From the IMG/VR virus record IMGVR_UViG_3300034027_000007, positions 1-55,413 of that record: 55,413 nt of DNA. The stretch is one strand, 5' to 3'. Both the position numbers and the translations under genes were made by a program. Origin of the DNA: a virus. The notes below the pieces were generated by a model. It was not told the DNA's origin. It was given only the letters and a program-made list of their open reading frames with translations, and ran no database searches. Below are positions 1-8,390 of this stretch, in pieces. Position 1 is the stretch's first letter, and every line of letters begins with the position of its first letter.

Positions 1-37
1 CACAAAAAAACACCCCCCCATATCGCAAGGAGGGCGC
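1..37. repeat. Left terminal inverted repeat (putative hairpin telomere)
   Basis: The first 37 bases match the reverse complement of the last 37 bases at 35 of 37 positions; the mismatches are at positions 1 and 31. The arm holds an A7 tract, a C7 tract, then ATATCGCAAGG and a G-rich part, so it also contains an internal C-tract/G-tract dyad. Joined end to end the two arms form a long, nearly perfect palindrome, the expected form of a telomere resolvase target. The alternative is a pair of identical outward-facing rho-independent terminators (GC stem plus T7) at which an assembly broke. Confidence 0.75.
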
Positions 38-63
38 TGTCTAGATTTGGATCATGCTTGAGA

Positions 64-1500
64 CTAGCTCAATCTTCTTTTGGTTGGTGCGTCGATCCAT
101 TCAGCACCTAAGTTTGATTGTGTCCTGCGGGTAGTGGTTTGTTTTTCCTGACGCTGTAACTCGACGGCCTCAGCCTCGGCTTTCTCGTCCCGCTCGTCAT
201 GCCAATCACTGGCCAAAACGTTGTTAGCTTTGATGTTGTTTTCGGCTAGGTGTTGGATCAAATTCCAATCCTCAAACACTCCTGTTAAACTTTCTTGCCC
301 TTGCCGACAATCGATCTCCCAACCGTTCGAGGGAGTCCAAAACAGCGCGGCCTTATCTTTGCGCGGTTTGCCTATCTCACCCCCTGTAACATTCCAGCTT
401 TTAATATCTGACTGGCTGCTAATCAACGTACCTACTCGAATGTTGATTGTTTCTAGCTCCTGCTTGATGGTTACAAACCGCTCGAATTCAATCTCTCGCC
501 CGGTAAAATAAACCATTGAATCGCGCTCGCCTTTTGTCAGTTTTTTGTGATTTGTATACTTAGGAGTCCTGTCAAAATGTTTGTAGTCAGCATTTGCCAA
601 AAGATGATCGACCTCGCCTAATTCGTCAATCGATTTACCTACCGGATCGAAAGTTTTAATTAACCTTGCCGTGAATTTGTAAGCGTACATTCCCTGATAA
701 TCTGATCTACACCACCGAAAGGCTTGACCGCCCAAACAGATATTATTGTTATCAAAAAATAACTCGATTAAAGTTGGCTGACCTTCGGCAACTGGCTTGA
801 CTTGATATGCAGGTTTTTGATTCTTGTTTACAAGCTCAGCAGTGCTGATATTTTGTGCGGGTGTAGGTGCGGGCCATTTTGGTAATGACATCAACTGATC
901 GTGCAATTCAACAGCCCGCTCGTCATTCTGTAAAATGTCGATAATGTTATTAAGTAACTGGGCTGTTGTACCTTCCCTTAATTGTCGCTGCACCCCTTCG
1001 TGCAATGATTTAATATCTGTGCCATCGCGGGTAAGTAGATGCTCATAAAAGTCTCGCAGTTGCTCAGTGCTTTTATAGCAACTTAGCGCATAATGCAAAT
1101 CGGGTTCTTTTGAGGTTAAATGCTTAGCCAATTGTGCAGCCCAACCCCTGATCGTGCTGAGTGTTGGATATTCCGGCTCAGGGTCAGCAGGAGTATAGCC
1201 AGCGCACTCCGGCGCAAAACCTCGATCGTCCGTGGGGTAAAGATCGCGAAACAACAGCGAGTTATTTTGCCCAACCCTGAGATCGTCAAAACAGAGTCCG
1301 TATTCGGTAAGAAACCGATCCAAAGTGTCAAGAGCTAACCGAGCATCCTCTAAATGCAATTTAGCGAGCGGGTGGTAACAATCTGCGGTTGCATCAACGT
1401 GCAAATAAATAGTCTCGTGCGTGAAGGCGAAACCGTTTCTATGAGCAATTGCTGAGGCAATAAGTCCGATAGCTTGTTTGTAGTGTTGCAGGTGTGACAT
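64..1500 (-). CDS. Telomere-proximal protein of unknown function (478 aa)
   Basis: I do not recognise a family. Residues about 109-155 contain YPTLSTIRGWAAQL followed by HYAL and STEQLRDFYEHL. The same pattern (YPSLETIEGWATIL, HYAL, TTDQLQRYYDHL) occurs in the gene at 53725-54375 near the other end, so the two are partial paralogues. The C-terminal 80 residues are charged and rich in Lys, Glu and Gln. The gene is the last one before the left telomere and reads outward. It has its own promoter of the replicon-wide type (-10 TATAAT at 1526-1531) and starts at an ATG about 26 nt downstream of the -10. The last coding bases lie 27 bp from the terminal repeat. Confidence 0.85.
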   Translation of the reverse strand: MSHLQHYKQAIGLIASAIAHRNGFAFTHETIYLHVDATADCYHPLAKLHLEDARLALDTLDRFLTEYGLCFDDLRVGQNNSLLFRDLYPTDDRGFAPECAGYTPADPEPEYPTLSTIRGWAAQLAKHLTSKEPDLHYALSCYKSTEQLRDFYEHLLTRDGTDIKSLHEGVQRQLREGTTAQLLNNIIDILQNDERAVELHDQLMSLPKWPAPTPAQNISTAELVNKNQKPAYQVKPVAEGQPTLIELFFDNNNICLGGQAFRWCRSDYQGMYAYKFTARLIKTFDPVGKSIDELGEVDHLLANADYKHFDRTPKYTNHKKLTKGERDSMVYFTGREIEFERFVTIKQELETINIRVGTLISSQSDIKSWNVTGGEIGKPRKDKAALFWTPSNGWEIDCRQGQESLTGVFEDWNLIQHLAENNIKANNVLASDWHDERDEKAEAEAVELQRQEKQTTTRRTQSNLGAEWIDAPTKRRLS

Positions 1501-1525
1501 GGTAGTTAATTTGTGGGATTGTTAC

Positions 1526-1556
1526 ATTATACCACCTTATCTTAACTTATCTGGAC
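1526..1556 (-). promoter_or_regulatory. GATAAGG-type promoter for the left-end gene
   Basis: Read on the minus strand the block is GTTAAGATAAGGTGG directly followed by a perfect -10 TATAAT (1526-1531). The same 19-base pattern, AAGATARGGTGGTATARTG, stands before at least five genes here. Transcription start and regulator are inferred only. Confidence 0.7.
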
Positions 1557-1582
1557 AAATTTTAAAAAAGTTTTTTAGCCAT

Positions 1583-1606
1583 CAAAAAACCCCTTGCGGG
1601 GCTTAG
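1583..1606 (-). terminator. Rho-independent terminator
   Basis: On the minus strand AGCCCCGCAAGGGG is followed by six T, giving a four-pair GC stem with a GCAA loop. It lies just downstream of the ArdA-like gene and before the promoter of the left-end gene. Confidence 0.75.
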
Positions 1607-1625
1607 CTTCATCGTTGGCTATTGG

Positions 1626-2237
1626 CTAATTTGTTGAGGCTTTAGGCGGTGGGACATATTCAAATATATGAAAATCGATTTTACCGCTATATCCTGGTTT
1701 AATGCCACTAACACCGATGTATTTAGCCTCGGCAGTATGGAACCATTCAAGAATAATCGCATCTTTGTTAAAATGGTAAGGCTGTATGCCTGTCTGGCTT
1801 AGTGCTGTGTTTTCTAACAACAAAGTAAGTTGCAAGTGTACAAAATCGGCTATCGAACTGTAAGACCCCCTATAATCGCGCTCAAAGTTGGCTATTGATT
1901 CGCCTTTTGCACAGACATGATTAATGTAACTTGCGAGAGCGTCCTCATATACCGTAAAGATTGAACCGCAATTGCCATTATCGCGTCGGTGAAAATATTT
2001 TGTAAACTCCAAATCGATTCGCGCTCGTTTTTGATACCTCAGATGTGCTTCCTCATAGGTGTTAAACGTTTCGCGTTGGTAATGTTCATCAGCCCAAGTT
2101 TTGTAAATACCTACACCCCATTCTGACTCGCTCAATCGCCGAAAAATTAAATACTCGCTAGTTTTTTTGCCGTTTTTATCTAGAATGCGGGCCGCTTTGA
2201 TGGCTTTAGCTGTAATCGAACCTAGAATGTTTGACAT
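1626..2237 (-). CDS. ArdA-like antirestriction protein (203 aa)
   Basis: The C-terminal two thirds resemble ArdA, a DNA-mimic that inhibits type I restriction enzymes. Visible signs are YEDALASYINH, then NFERDYRGSYSSIADFV (compare the ArdA pattern F-x2-Y-x-G-x-Y-x-S-x2-D/E-F), then a tyrosine- and acidic-rich tail with FNKDAIILEWFHTAEAKYIGV. The first 75 residues form a separate segment with no family I recognise. The gene has its own copy of the conserved promoter (-10 at 2266-2271). An antirestriction gene near the end of a mobile element would fit early expression on entry. Identification is by pattern only. Confidence 0.55.
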   Translation of the reverse strand: MSNILGSITAKAIKAARILDKNGKKTSEYLIFRRLSESEWGVGIYKTWADEHYQRETFNTYEEAHLRYQKRARIDLEFTKYFHRRDNGNCGSIFTVYEDALASYINHVCAKGESIANFERDYRGSYSSIADFVHLQLTLLLENTALSQTGIQPYHFNKDAIILEWFHTAEAKYIGVSGIKPGYSGKIDFHIFEYVPPPKASTN

Positions 2238-2263
2238 TTTGTTTGGTGGTTTGTGGGACTGCT

Positions 2264-2300
2264 ACACTATACCACCCTATCTTAACCCATCTGGACAAAA
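2264..2300 (-). promoter_or_regulatory. GATAGGG-type promoter for the ArdA-like gene
   Basis: On the minus strand: GGTTAAGATAGGGTGG followed by TATAGTGTA, with the -10 TATAGT at 2266-2271. It is almost identical to the blocks at 11109 and 38340. The leader contains AAACCACCAAAC, a variant of the AAACCACCTTAA element seen before other genes. Confidence 0.7.
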
Positions 2301-2426
2301 TTGTAAAAAGTTTTAACCCGGCTAAAATCCACTGTACACGCGATTCTAGTTGATGAGCTTGACCCTGTACAGTTGCCCGAGTACCATAATCAGATGTTTG
2401 TGTTTGAGTCTTAAGGTAAAATCCCC

Positions 2427-3572
2427 ATGACAGTAGCAGCGGCATCATTACAAAACCTGACCCCCTACCCTTCTACTTGGGGATTACCAACTCAGCCGAT
2501 CAGAGTCCCCGTACAGTTTCTAGGGAAGGTTAAAGAAATGGTGCAAAATCTAGTGCAGCAGTTAGTTATACAGGAAGGCAACGCGACCCCCAAAGGTCAA
2601 ACCGAGCAGGAATGGGCGAACGAGATCCTCGGTTTGCCGGCCGATTATAAAGTGGGCGATCCGCTGCCTTCAGACATAGCTGAGGAATTAGAACAGATCA
2701 AGCAACAGAACGCTCAAACAACAGCTTTAAGCGACTTATTAGAGCCTGAACATACAATCGCACCGGAACCACCTCGCGGCACTCAGGACTGGATAAACTG
2801 GCAGCAGGCAGCTTGCGGGGGTCGCTGGGAGTTCCCGGTCTATTTAAAAATGCTCAGAGAGGAAGCGGCAGAGGGTGACGAATCGGCTAAGGCCGAACTG
2901 ATGGCATTTAGGCGAAACGGTTTAGACTGCCTTGTCACTGACGATCCGGCACAGAGCCGCAAACAGGCAAAATTAGCTCGCCGTGCTGCTGTGGCTAAAC
3001 GTGCGGGTGCGAAGGTTTTGGATCTGGCTGCTATTGAGCAATTGACCGCGAAACGTTCACCAAATGCAGGTAAACAACATCAGGGGTTTGGTTATCATAA
3101 CCACACAGTAGAATCCGATAAAAATGCTTTAAAGATAGGCAAGCGCAATGATTTATTTTTTGAACACATTTATCAAGCGAGAATCTCGCTTGATAAGTTT
3201 TTAGATGAAATCAAGTCAACTTGTACACCCGGAAAATTAAAACAATACACAGATTTTTTGGAGCATGAAGATTATTGCTGGGTCAATAATATTGATACTC
3301 AGAGCGAGTTTATCAATAAAGTTGGTACAAAAGGTTACGCTAAAGCACTTACAAGGCTTACGGGTGAATTAAAACTTAAATTTGAGTGTGATTCGTCGGG
3401 TGTGTTAAAACATCGAGATCATAACGATCGCGTTTTTGGCGCTTGGGTTCGTTGTTTAGCTGTAGCTTGGGAGTATATAGCAATAAGAGAAGATTATCAA
3501 TATTTAATTGATATTCCAGATCCAGATACACAACGCAAATTAAAATTGCACGGCATTTTGCCCAAGCAATAA
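2427..3572 (+). CDS. Hypothetical protein (381 aa)
   Basis: I do not recognise a family. Residues 12-45 (PYPSTWGLPTQPIRVP, then a long amphipathic helix) resemble a short 'T-x-P-I-R-V-P' segment that I associate with cyanobacterial plasmid and phage proteins; this link is weak. The middle is acidic and Gln-rich. Residues 170-210 are very basic (RKQAKLARRAAVAKRAGAK), suggesting nucleic acid contact. The C-terminal half is helical with conserved-looking Trp and Tyr. It is the only plus-strand gene in the first 11 kb and converges on the resolvase gene, with a bidirectional terminator between. Confidence 0.8.
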   Translation: MTVAAASLQNLTPYPSTWGLPTQPIRVPVQFLGKVKEMVQNLVQQLVIQEGNATPKGQTEQEWANEILGLPADYKVGDPLPSDIAEELEQIKQQNAQTTALSDLLEPEHTIAPEPPRGTQDWINWQQAACGGRWEFPVYLKMLREEAAEGDESAKAELMAFRRNGLDCLVTDDPAQSRKQAKLARRAAVAKRAGAKVLDLAAIEQLTAKRSPNAGKQHQGFGYHNHTVESDKNALKIGKRNDLFFEHIYQARISLDKFLDEIKSTCTPGKLKQYTDFLEHEDYCWVNNIDTQSEFINKVGTKGYAKALTRLTGELKLKFECDSSGVLKHRDHNDRVFGAWVRCLAVAWEYIAIREDYQYLIDIPDPDTQRKLKLHGILPKQ

Positions 3573-3591
3573 AACAGTTTAAGCCATCAGT

Positions 3592-3625
3592 AAAACCCGC
3601 AGCATAGGTAAGTGCTGCGGGTTTT
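3592..3625. terminator. Bidirectional terminator
   Basis: A 13-bp perfect stem (AAAACCCGCAGCA / TGCTGCGGGTTTT) with an 8-nt loop lies between the convergent genes ending at 3572 (plus) and 3654 (minus). A and T tracts flank the stem on both strands. GATAAGG-type words (CCCTATCTTACCTTATCTT) follow at 3631-3649. Confidence 0.85.
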
Positions 3626-3653
3626 GTTTGCCCTATCTTACCTTATCTTATCC

Positions 3654-6600
3654 TTAGTAACCCTCTGGTAAAACCAACCCTCGATTATGCGTAGCAGCGC
3701 ACAAACCTCGATTATATTTCTCAAGCAATGGTGCATAAAAATTGATCCATTGGTTTGCCGTGTTGTTGTTGCACTTAGCGATCTTTGTGACGAGATTTTG
3801 CCCAATATACCACCGCTCTTTACCCGATTTTTTGGCATTAGCCTGCATAAAAGGCAGCATAGCCTCGCTGATTTTACGGAAGTTTGCCGGGGGCTTAGTC
3901 AAGCAACTATCAGGATCTGACAGCGGTCTTAAATCAACCTCACTCGATTTTTTGCTGACAATTTTTTGTACTTCTTGCTTAACCAATTCTGCGGGCGGTG
4001 CATTGTCTGGGGTGCGGTGATACAGTGGGATCTCGCGACTAGAAAGAGTAATTATTCTAGTCAGCCCTTTTAACATCTCGTGTTTGGGGGTTTTGTCCCA
4101 AACGTAAATATTTGTTGATGTTTTGTCTGTAGTCCATTCACCCGCATCATTTTTCCGGTAACAGAAGCGCGGCAAGTTCAGCATCATTGTGGGCGGGTTT
4201 TCTTGCAAGAACTTTAACCGATCTTGGCAAGCTTCAAACCAATCCAACCGCAGCACCATTACCAAACCTTTTAGGGCATGATCGAAAGCGTTTTTAATTA
4301 TAGGTGCGCTTAGTTTGCCATAAGGCGGGTTGCTAAAAATCCAGTCAGCTTTAGGCATTTTGTCCCAATTTTCGGCGACTGTAGCATCTAAGTGATTTTG
4401 CGCGGGTTTTTTAGGATCAATGTCGTTAGTCCAGACTTTAAACCCGGCCGCCTCCATTATGGAAGCGATCGCACGATTGCCGGAGCAAGGCTCGCCAATT
4501 GTGCCACTAAAAGGCACGTTAGCGAGTGCCAACAGCGTCATCCAGGCCGGAGTCTCATAAAAATCATACTTGTGCCTGCCGTTCTCATCTAACTCGATCT
4601 CGATAGCTTCTGGCGCTTCCTCTGTGGCTACTTCCTCAACAAGGGCGGCGGCGGGTGCTTCCTCAGCATCCGGCTCGACTTCCTCAAGGTCGATCTCGAT
4701 TGTCTCAACCTCGGCAGAGGCGGCGGGTGTTGCCTCTATCTCAACCTCAACAGGGGCGGCGGGTGTTGCCTCTATCTCAACCTCGGCAGGGGCGGCGGGT
4801 GTTGCCTCTATCTCAACCTCAACAGGGGCGGCGGCGGGTGTTACCTCAATCGGCTCGGTCACACCCTTGACGGTAGCGAGCAGATGTTCTGGCACTTCCC
4901 AGCCCCAAAGCTTCTGATATCCTCGGACTTTGACGGGTTCGATCGGTGTGACGTTTTCCAATAGCCAAGCATAGCGGCCAGCCTCCCAGATGCCGCAGCG
5001 CCGCTCTAAATCGGTTTGCTTGGCTATGTATTCCTCGGTCATCAGTACGCAGTCTACTAAATTGGCAACTGCGATTACATAACCGCGTTCTAAATCGCTG
5101 TGATGTCTGTCTACCAGCACGAGCAGATCGGGATTGATAGCCGTCTTTTTAACCGTTGACGCGATCGCAATCGGGCCCCGGTATTCACCGCCGCCAAACT
5201 TAGCCGGCCAGCCGCGAGTCTCAATTTTTTTGTTACCGTTGCGGACTAATTCGGCCCAGGGCTGATCGAGGCTCAAAGCTGGGATTTTAAGACTGACTTG
5301 TTGGACTGTTGCAGGAGCGGGTGCAATAACAGCGGGTGCAGCATTTACCACAACAGCGGGTGCAACAACGGCGGGTGCAGCATTTACCACAACAGCGGGT
5401 GCAACAACGGCGGGTGCAGCATTTACCACAACAGCAGGTGCAATAATTGCTTTGTCCTCTAAATCATCAATTTTCGCCCCTGGTTTTCTGACTACATAAT
5501 CGGCATAGTTTAACGTAGTCCTCAACGAGCTTAAATCGCCGTCAAAATGTCCTAAGATGCGCGATTTATATAACAGTTCGTTTGTGCCTTTTGGACAGTG
5601 TAAATCGGTCACGATAGCCGCCCAAGCGCCGCGCAAACTTTTACAGCTTGGGCTTTCTTCCCCTTGCCTAACAGGCAACCAAGAGAAATGTTTTGCCACC
5701 CCGATCCGGTTAACCTGTATCCGAATAGCATCTGAAAGTTTCTTGAGATCCGGATCGTCTGCGTCTATTTGTTGCGCTATTTTTTCCACTTCTGCGACCT
5801 TATCTCGAACTATCTTGCTATCTCTAATTAGATTAAGCCGTCTCAAGAAAAAATCAGAAGTTACACCCAGCAAGATAGTAGAGGTTGCCTGTATTTCTTT
5901 GTCGCGTTTTTTAACCCGCCCTTTAATTGTGAGCATTTTTGGCTCGCCTTCAATTGGGGTAAACTCTGCGGTGTAAATGATTTCAATTGGTCGGCATCCA
6001 GTCGCTGCGACAGCCCCTGCTATCATGCGGTAAACATCATCAGAAACTAAAGCAAACTTAATAGACTCTGTGAACTGTTCCGCGTGAAGGTCTAGCGCTT
6101 GGTTATCCAGTTTTGCAATTACCTTATCATCCGCGATTTTACGATCCTTGCTCCAATCGTAATCGAGGACGCCACAGTATTTAAAATGCAAGTGACGCAA
6201 TATTGTACTGCCGTCCGATTTCTGCCACATAACCGCATTTACACCCTCTACCAGCTTAGGCTTTAGCCTGTTAATTGCTGTGTTGTAGGCTGACAAACGT
6301 TGCATTTTTGTCTTGTCTGAGATCCTTTTAGGATCGAACCTGTCCATCGATAGAAGTTTATCGCACAATGCCTTAATGTCTTCCGGCGACTTAAGACTAA
6401 CCATCAATCGAGCGTACTCTCTCGCAGTCTTAAAGGTGTATTTATCATCTAGTTTGACTGTTTCCTCAGTTCGCTGCGGTAACAGCGCTTTAACGCGCTC
6501 TTGGCTCTGCATTTGGCGGACGATCGCGTATTGCTCAGGGGTGAAAATTTCTTTAATTTCAGCCCAAAAACCATCGCCAAAAGTTGTTTGATTGATTAAA

Positions 6601-7727
6601 GCCTGAATAAAGACTTTTTTAGACTTGTCTGAGCGCTGATCTTGCAGAACTTCCGCGAGCCGATAATCGCCTGATTTAGCTCGCCAGTACACCCGATCGC
6701 CGTTTTTGTACATGGGTGTTTTGATAGAGGTGTTAGGCGTCTCAATGGCAGTGCTAGCAGCCTCAGAAGCTTCGATCGGTTGCACCGCGTCCACATCGAG
6801 CGCAGATATCATATTAGGTTTGCTGGGGCTGTAGGCAAAAATCAACGTTTCGCCCGGTTTTTGGTCTTTATCGCACACCATAACCCGAACCGTACCGGGG
6901 CGGGGCGTCCAGTTAATCTTGTCACCAGCCTTGTAAAGTTTGATTGCTTCTGCGGGTGTTGCCACTACTTCAGCGGGTGCAGCGGCCGGCGCGGTTTCTG
7001 CGGGTGTTGCCACTACCTCAGCGGGTGCAGCGGTCGGCGCGGTTTCTGCGGGTGTTGCCACTACCTCAGCGGGTGCAGCGGCCGGCGCGGTTTCTGCGGG
7101 TGCTGCCACTACCTCAGCGGGTGCAGCGGCCGGCGCGGTTTCTGCGGGTGCAGCGACCAGCGGGGCTTGTTCGGGGGCGGTGACTGTTTCGGGTGCAGCG
7201 GCCGGTGTGGCTTCTGCGGGTGTAGCCGCCACGGCTTCAAAAGGAGCGCCGTACTTGTTGGTCGGATTGCCAAAGTGTTCCTGATACCAGCTATAGAGGG
7301 TTAACTCGCCTAAAGGGGCCCAAAAAGGTTTTTTCTTTTTCTCTGCAACCAGCAATTTTCTTGATGTTTCCGAATACTGATCTCGCTCGCAGTAGACAAT
7401 CAGAACATCGCCACCGCCGGCCGGAGTATAAACCAATTTGTCATTCTCCCGATACATCGGGGCTTTATAAACCTCTTTACCTTCTGCGAGATCGGGCTGT
7501 TTCGGCAATAGCTCTCTGTACTGGCTAGGGGTCATCAAGTCGCCAATATTTGCCCAAACCTTGCGGGTTCCGGTGCTGTCGGCGAGATTAACCCAAACTT
7601 TTTTAGACTTGCTGCTGGCTTGATCTTGGTCGCACTCAACCAAAATATAATTGCCGTCGCACTGATAGTATAAGTTGTCTCCCTTTTGGTGTAGCCGTTT
7701 GGTTCCTGTTTTGGTTGTGACTAACAT
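3654..7727 (-). CDS. Telomere resolvase (protelomerase)-ASCH-DNA methyltransferase fusion (1357 aa)
   Basis: Probable telomere resolvase that cuts the palindromic telomere and rejoins the strands as hairpins. Residues 1-400 hold four degenerate 50-70-residue repeats with the pattern Y-x2-GD-x-(V/I)-Y/N-W ... DQ-x4-K-K-V, split by an Ala-Pro linker. Residues about 430-750 form the catalytic domain: TGCRPIEI (R579), GRVKKR (K606/K607), SCKSLRGAW (R699), LGH (H727) and NYADY (Y741 or Y744), matching in order the R-K-R-H-Y set of TelN/TelK-type enzymes. The H-to-Y distance (14 or 17) is longer than in TelK or ResT. Residues about 810-945 are an ASCH domain (LSLDQPWAELVRNGNKKIET). Residues about 1050-1235 are an adenine-specific methyltransferase-like domain (motif I-like EPCSGNRA, motif IV SNPPYG at 1132-1137). 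An ordinary tyrosine recombinase is the main alternative for the core; the terminal repeats favour a resolvase. Confidence 0.8.
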   Translation of the reverse strand: MLVTTKTGTKRLHQKGDNLYYQCDGNYILVECDQDQASSKSKKVWVNLADSTGTRKVWANIGDLMTPSQYRELLPKQPDLAEGKEVYKAPMYRENDKLVYTPAGGGDVLIVYCERDQYSETSRKLLVAEKKKKPFWAPLGELTLYSWYQEHFGNPTNKYGAPFEAVAATPAEATPAAAPETVTAPEQAPLVAAPAETAPAAAPAEVVAAPAETAPAAAPAEVVATPAETAPTAAPAEVVATPAETAPAAAPAEVVATPAEAIKLYKAGDKINWTPRPGTVRVMVCDKDQKPGETLIFAYSPSKPNMISALDVDAVQPIEASEAASTAIETPNTSIKTPMYKNGDRVYWRAKSGDYRLAEVLQDQRSDKSKKVFIQALINQTTFGDGFWAEIKEIFTPEQYAIVRQMQSQERVKALLPQRTEETVKLDDKYTFKTAREYARLMVSLKSPEDIKALCDKLLSMDRFDPKRISDKTKMQRLSAYNTAINRLKPKLVEGVNAVMWQKSDGSTILRHLHFKYCGVLDYDWSKDRKIADDKVIAKLDNQALDLHAEQFTESIKFALVSDDVYRMIAGAVAATGCRPIEIIYTAEFTPIEGEPKMLTIKGRVKKRDKEIQATSTILLGVTSDFFLRRLNLIRDSKIVRDKVAEVEKIAQQIDADDPDLKKLSDAIRIQVNRIGVAKHFSWLPVRQGEESPSCKSLRGAWAAIVTDLHCPKGTNELLYKSRILGHFDGDLSSLRTTLNYADYVVRKPGAKIDDLEDKAIIAPAVVVNAAPAVVAPAVVVNAAPAVVAPAVVVNAAPAVIAPAPATVQQVSLKIPALSLDQPWAELVRNGNKKIETRGWPAKFGGGEYRGPIAIASTVKKTAINPDLLVLVDRHHSDLERGYVIAVANLVDCVLMTEEYIAKQTDLERRCGIWEAGRYAWLLENVTPIEPVKVRGYQKLWGWEVPEHLLATVKGVTEPIEVTPAAAPVEVEIEATPAAPAEVEIEATPAAPVEVEIEATPAASAEVETIEIDLEEVEPDAEEAPAAALVEEVATEEAPEAIEIELDENGRHKYDFYETPAWMTLLALANVPFSGTIGEPCSGNRAIASIMEAAGFKVWTNDIDPKKPAQNHLDATVAENWDKMPKADWIFSNPPYGKLSAPIIKNAFDHALKGLVMVLRLDWFEACQDRLKFLQENPPTMMLNLPRFCYRKNDAGEWTTDKTSTNIYVWDKTPKHEMLKGLTRIITLSSREIPLYHRTPDNAPPAELVKQEVQKIVSKKSSEVDLRPLSDPDSCLTKPPANFRKISEAMLPFMQANAKKSGKERWYIGQNLVTKIAKCNNNTANQWINFYAPLLEKYNRGLCAATHNRGLVLPEGY
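4698..4841 (-). repeat. 36-bp in-frame repeats (linker 3 of the resolvase fusion)
   Basis: Four copies of a 12-residue unit (TPAAPAEVEIEA-like) form an acidic Ala-Pro linker between the ASCH and methyltransferase domains. The DNA copies are nearly identical, which suggests recent slippage or expansion. Confidence 0.8.
5325..5441 (-). repeat. 39-bp in-frame repeats (linker 2 of the resolvase fusion)
   Basis: Three copies of a 13-residue unit (AVVVNAAPAVVAP) separate the catalytic domain from the ASCH domain. The unit differs in length and sequence from the other two linkers of the same protein. Confidence 0.8.
6954..7154 (-). repeat. 48-bp in-frame repeats (linker 1 of the resolvase fusion)
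   Basis: About four copies of a 16-residue unit (APAEVVATPAETAPAA) lie between the second and third N-terminal repeat domains. The opposite strand is open through this region only because of the repeat composition. Confidence 0.8.
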
Positions 7728-7746
7728 ATTTTCCTGTAAAAAATGA

Positions 7747-7771
7747 CCTTATCTTATTCTACAAGATAAGG
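7747..7771. promoter_or_regulatory. Inverted GATAAGG operator upstream of the resolvase gene
   Basis: CCTTATCTT (7747-7755) and AAGATAAGG (7763-7771) form a perfect 9-bp inverted repeat with a 7-nt spacer; a third direct copy, GGTAAGATAA, overlaps at 7770-7779. The site lies 20-50 nt before the resolvase ATG, so it is well placed for control of that gene. The half-site is the same word that occurs in the promoter family of this replicon. Confidence 0.65.
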
Positions 7772-7814
7772 TAAGATAATCCCGAACTTTTGGAAAATAT
7801 TTTTAAAAGATTTG

Positions 7815-8339
7815 TTAGTGGTAGCCGCGATCGGCTTCCGTCTCAGGGTGGCTAGCTGCCTTTAAACGCTCCCACAACGGCAACAGCCTTTTATTTTTTG
7901 GTTGATATAAATGCTGTACAAATAAGGGATACTCCCTCGCATACATCTCGTATAGCTTGGGGTTGTTTGCCTTACTGGCTTCAGTGTTGGCTATCCTGTC
8001 GGCTAATTTTACAATTAGTCCAATCTCGCTAGACATTACCCTCGATAGCACTGTTTTGATTTGGGTGATTCTATCTTGGCTTTCGGGGCTGCTAATTACC
8101 CACACAGCATAAGCGATCTCAATACCAAAATTTGCCTCCAATTCTTCATAAGTTGTTTGGGTATCCTCTAAAGTATCGTGCAACCATGCCGCCGCTTGCG
8201 TTAACGGCTCGTTGAATCCTAAAGTCTGGAGTATCTCGGCAACCCGCTCTAAATGCACAGAGTAATTATATCTGCCGTATTTTTGACCTTGATGCTTTTG
8301 TAGTGCAAATTGTCTCGCACGGGCAACAATTTCATCCAT
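7815..8339 (-). CDS. HD-domain hydrolase, RelA/SpoT hydrolase-like (174 aa)
   Basis: The protein has the metal-binding HD set of (p)ppGpp hydrolases: H29 in SVHLERV, LHDTLEDT (H54, D55, E58, D59) and VKLADRIANT (D113). At 174 residues it is a stand-alone small alarmone hydrolase, with no synthetase or TGS/ACT part. I chose ATG 8339 because translation from there begins directly with the HD fold; a GTG/ATG 15 codons upstream would add an unlikely leader. A terminator-like hairpin (8349-8366 plus eight T on the minus strand) sits immediately before this start, which may attenuate read-through. A phage alarmone hydrolase could counter host stress signalling, but this role is inferred. Confidence 0.75.
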   Translation of the reverse strand: MDEIVARARQFALQKHQGQKYGRYNYSVHLERVAEILQTLGFNEPLTQAAAWLHDTLEDTQTTYEELEANFGIEIAYAVWVISSPESQDRITQIKTVLSRVMSSEIGLIVKLADRIANTEASKANNPKLYEMYAREYPLFVQHLYQPKNKRLLPLWERLKAASHPETEADRGYH

Positions 8340-8348
8340 AAAAAAAAC

Positions 8349-8366
8349 GCGGTTAACCACCACCGC
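8349..8366 (-). repeat. 18-bp intergenic hairpin repeat, copy 1
   Basis: GCGGTTAACCACCACCGC here is identical to 10195-10212. Read on the minus strand with flanking bases it forms CGCGGT...ACCGCG followed by GTTTTTTTT, a terminator-like structure just before the HD gene start. Confidence 0.6.
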
Positions 8367-8390
8367 GCAAGGACTAAACAACGCTAGAAA

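Noticed and set aside
1-37. Terminal repeats as insertion sequence ends
   Set aside because: There is no transposase, and the repeats are at the exact ends of a 55-kb phage-like set; telomeres explain this better, although paired terminators remain possible.
4698-7154. CRISPR-like arrays
   Set aside because: The repeats are in-frame protein linkers with no unique spacers between them. The 39-bp repeats at 40277-40550 are likewise coding.
6780-7304. Plus-strand ORF rich in Cys, Gly and Ser, and similar ones at 4570-4917 and 6940-7284
   Set aside because: These are antisense readings of the Ala-Pro-Glu repeat linkers of the resolvase fusion. They have no ribosome binding site, and the repeats alone keep the frames open.
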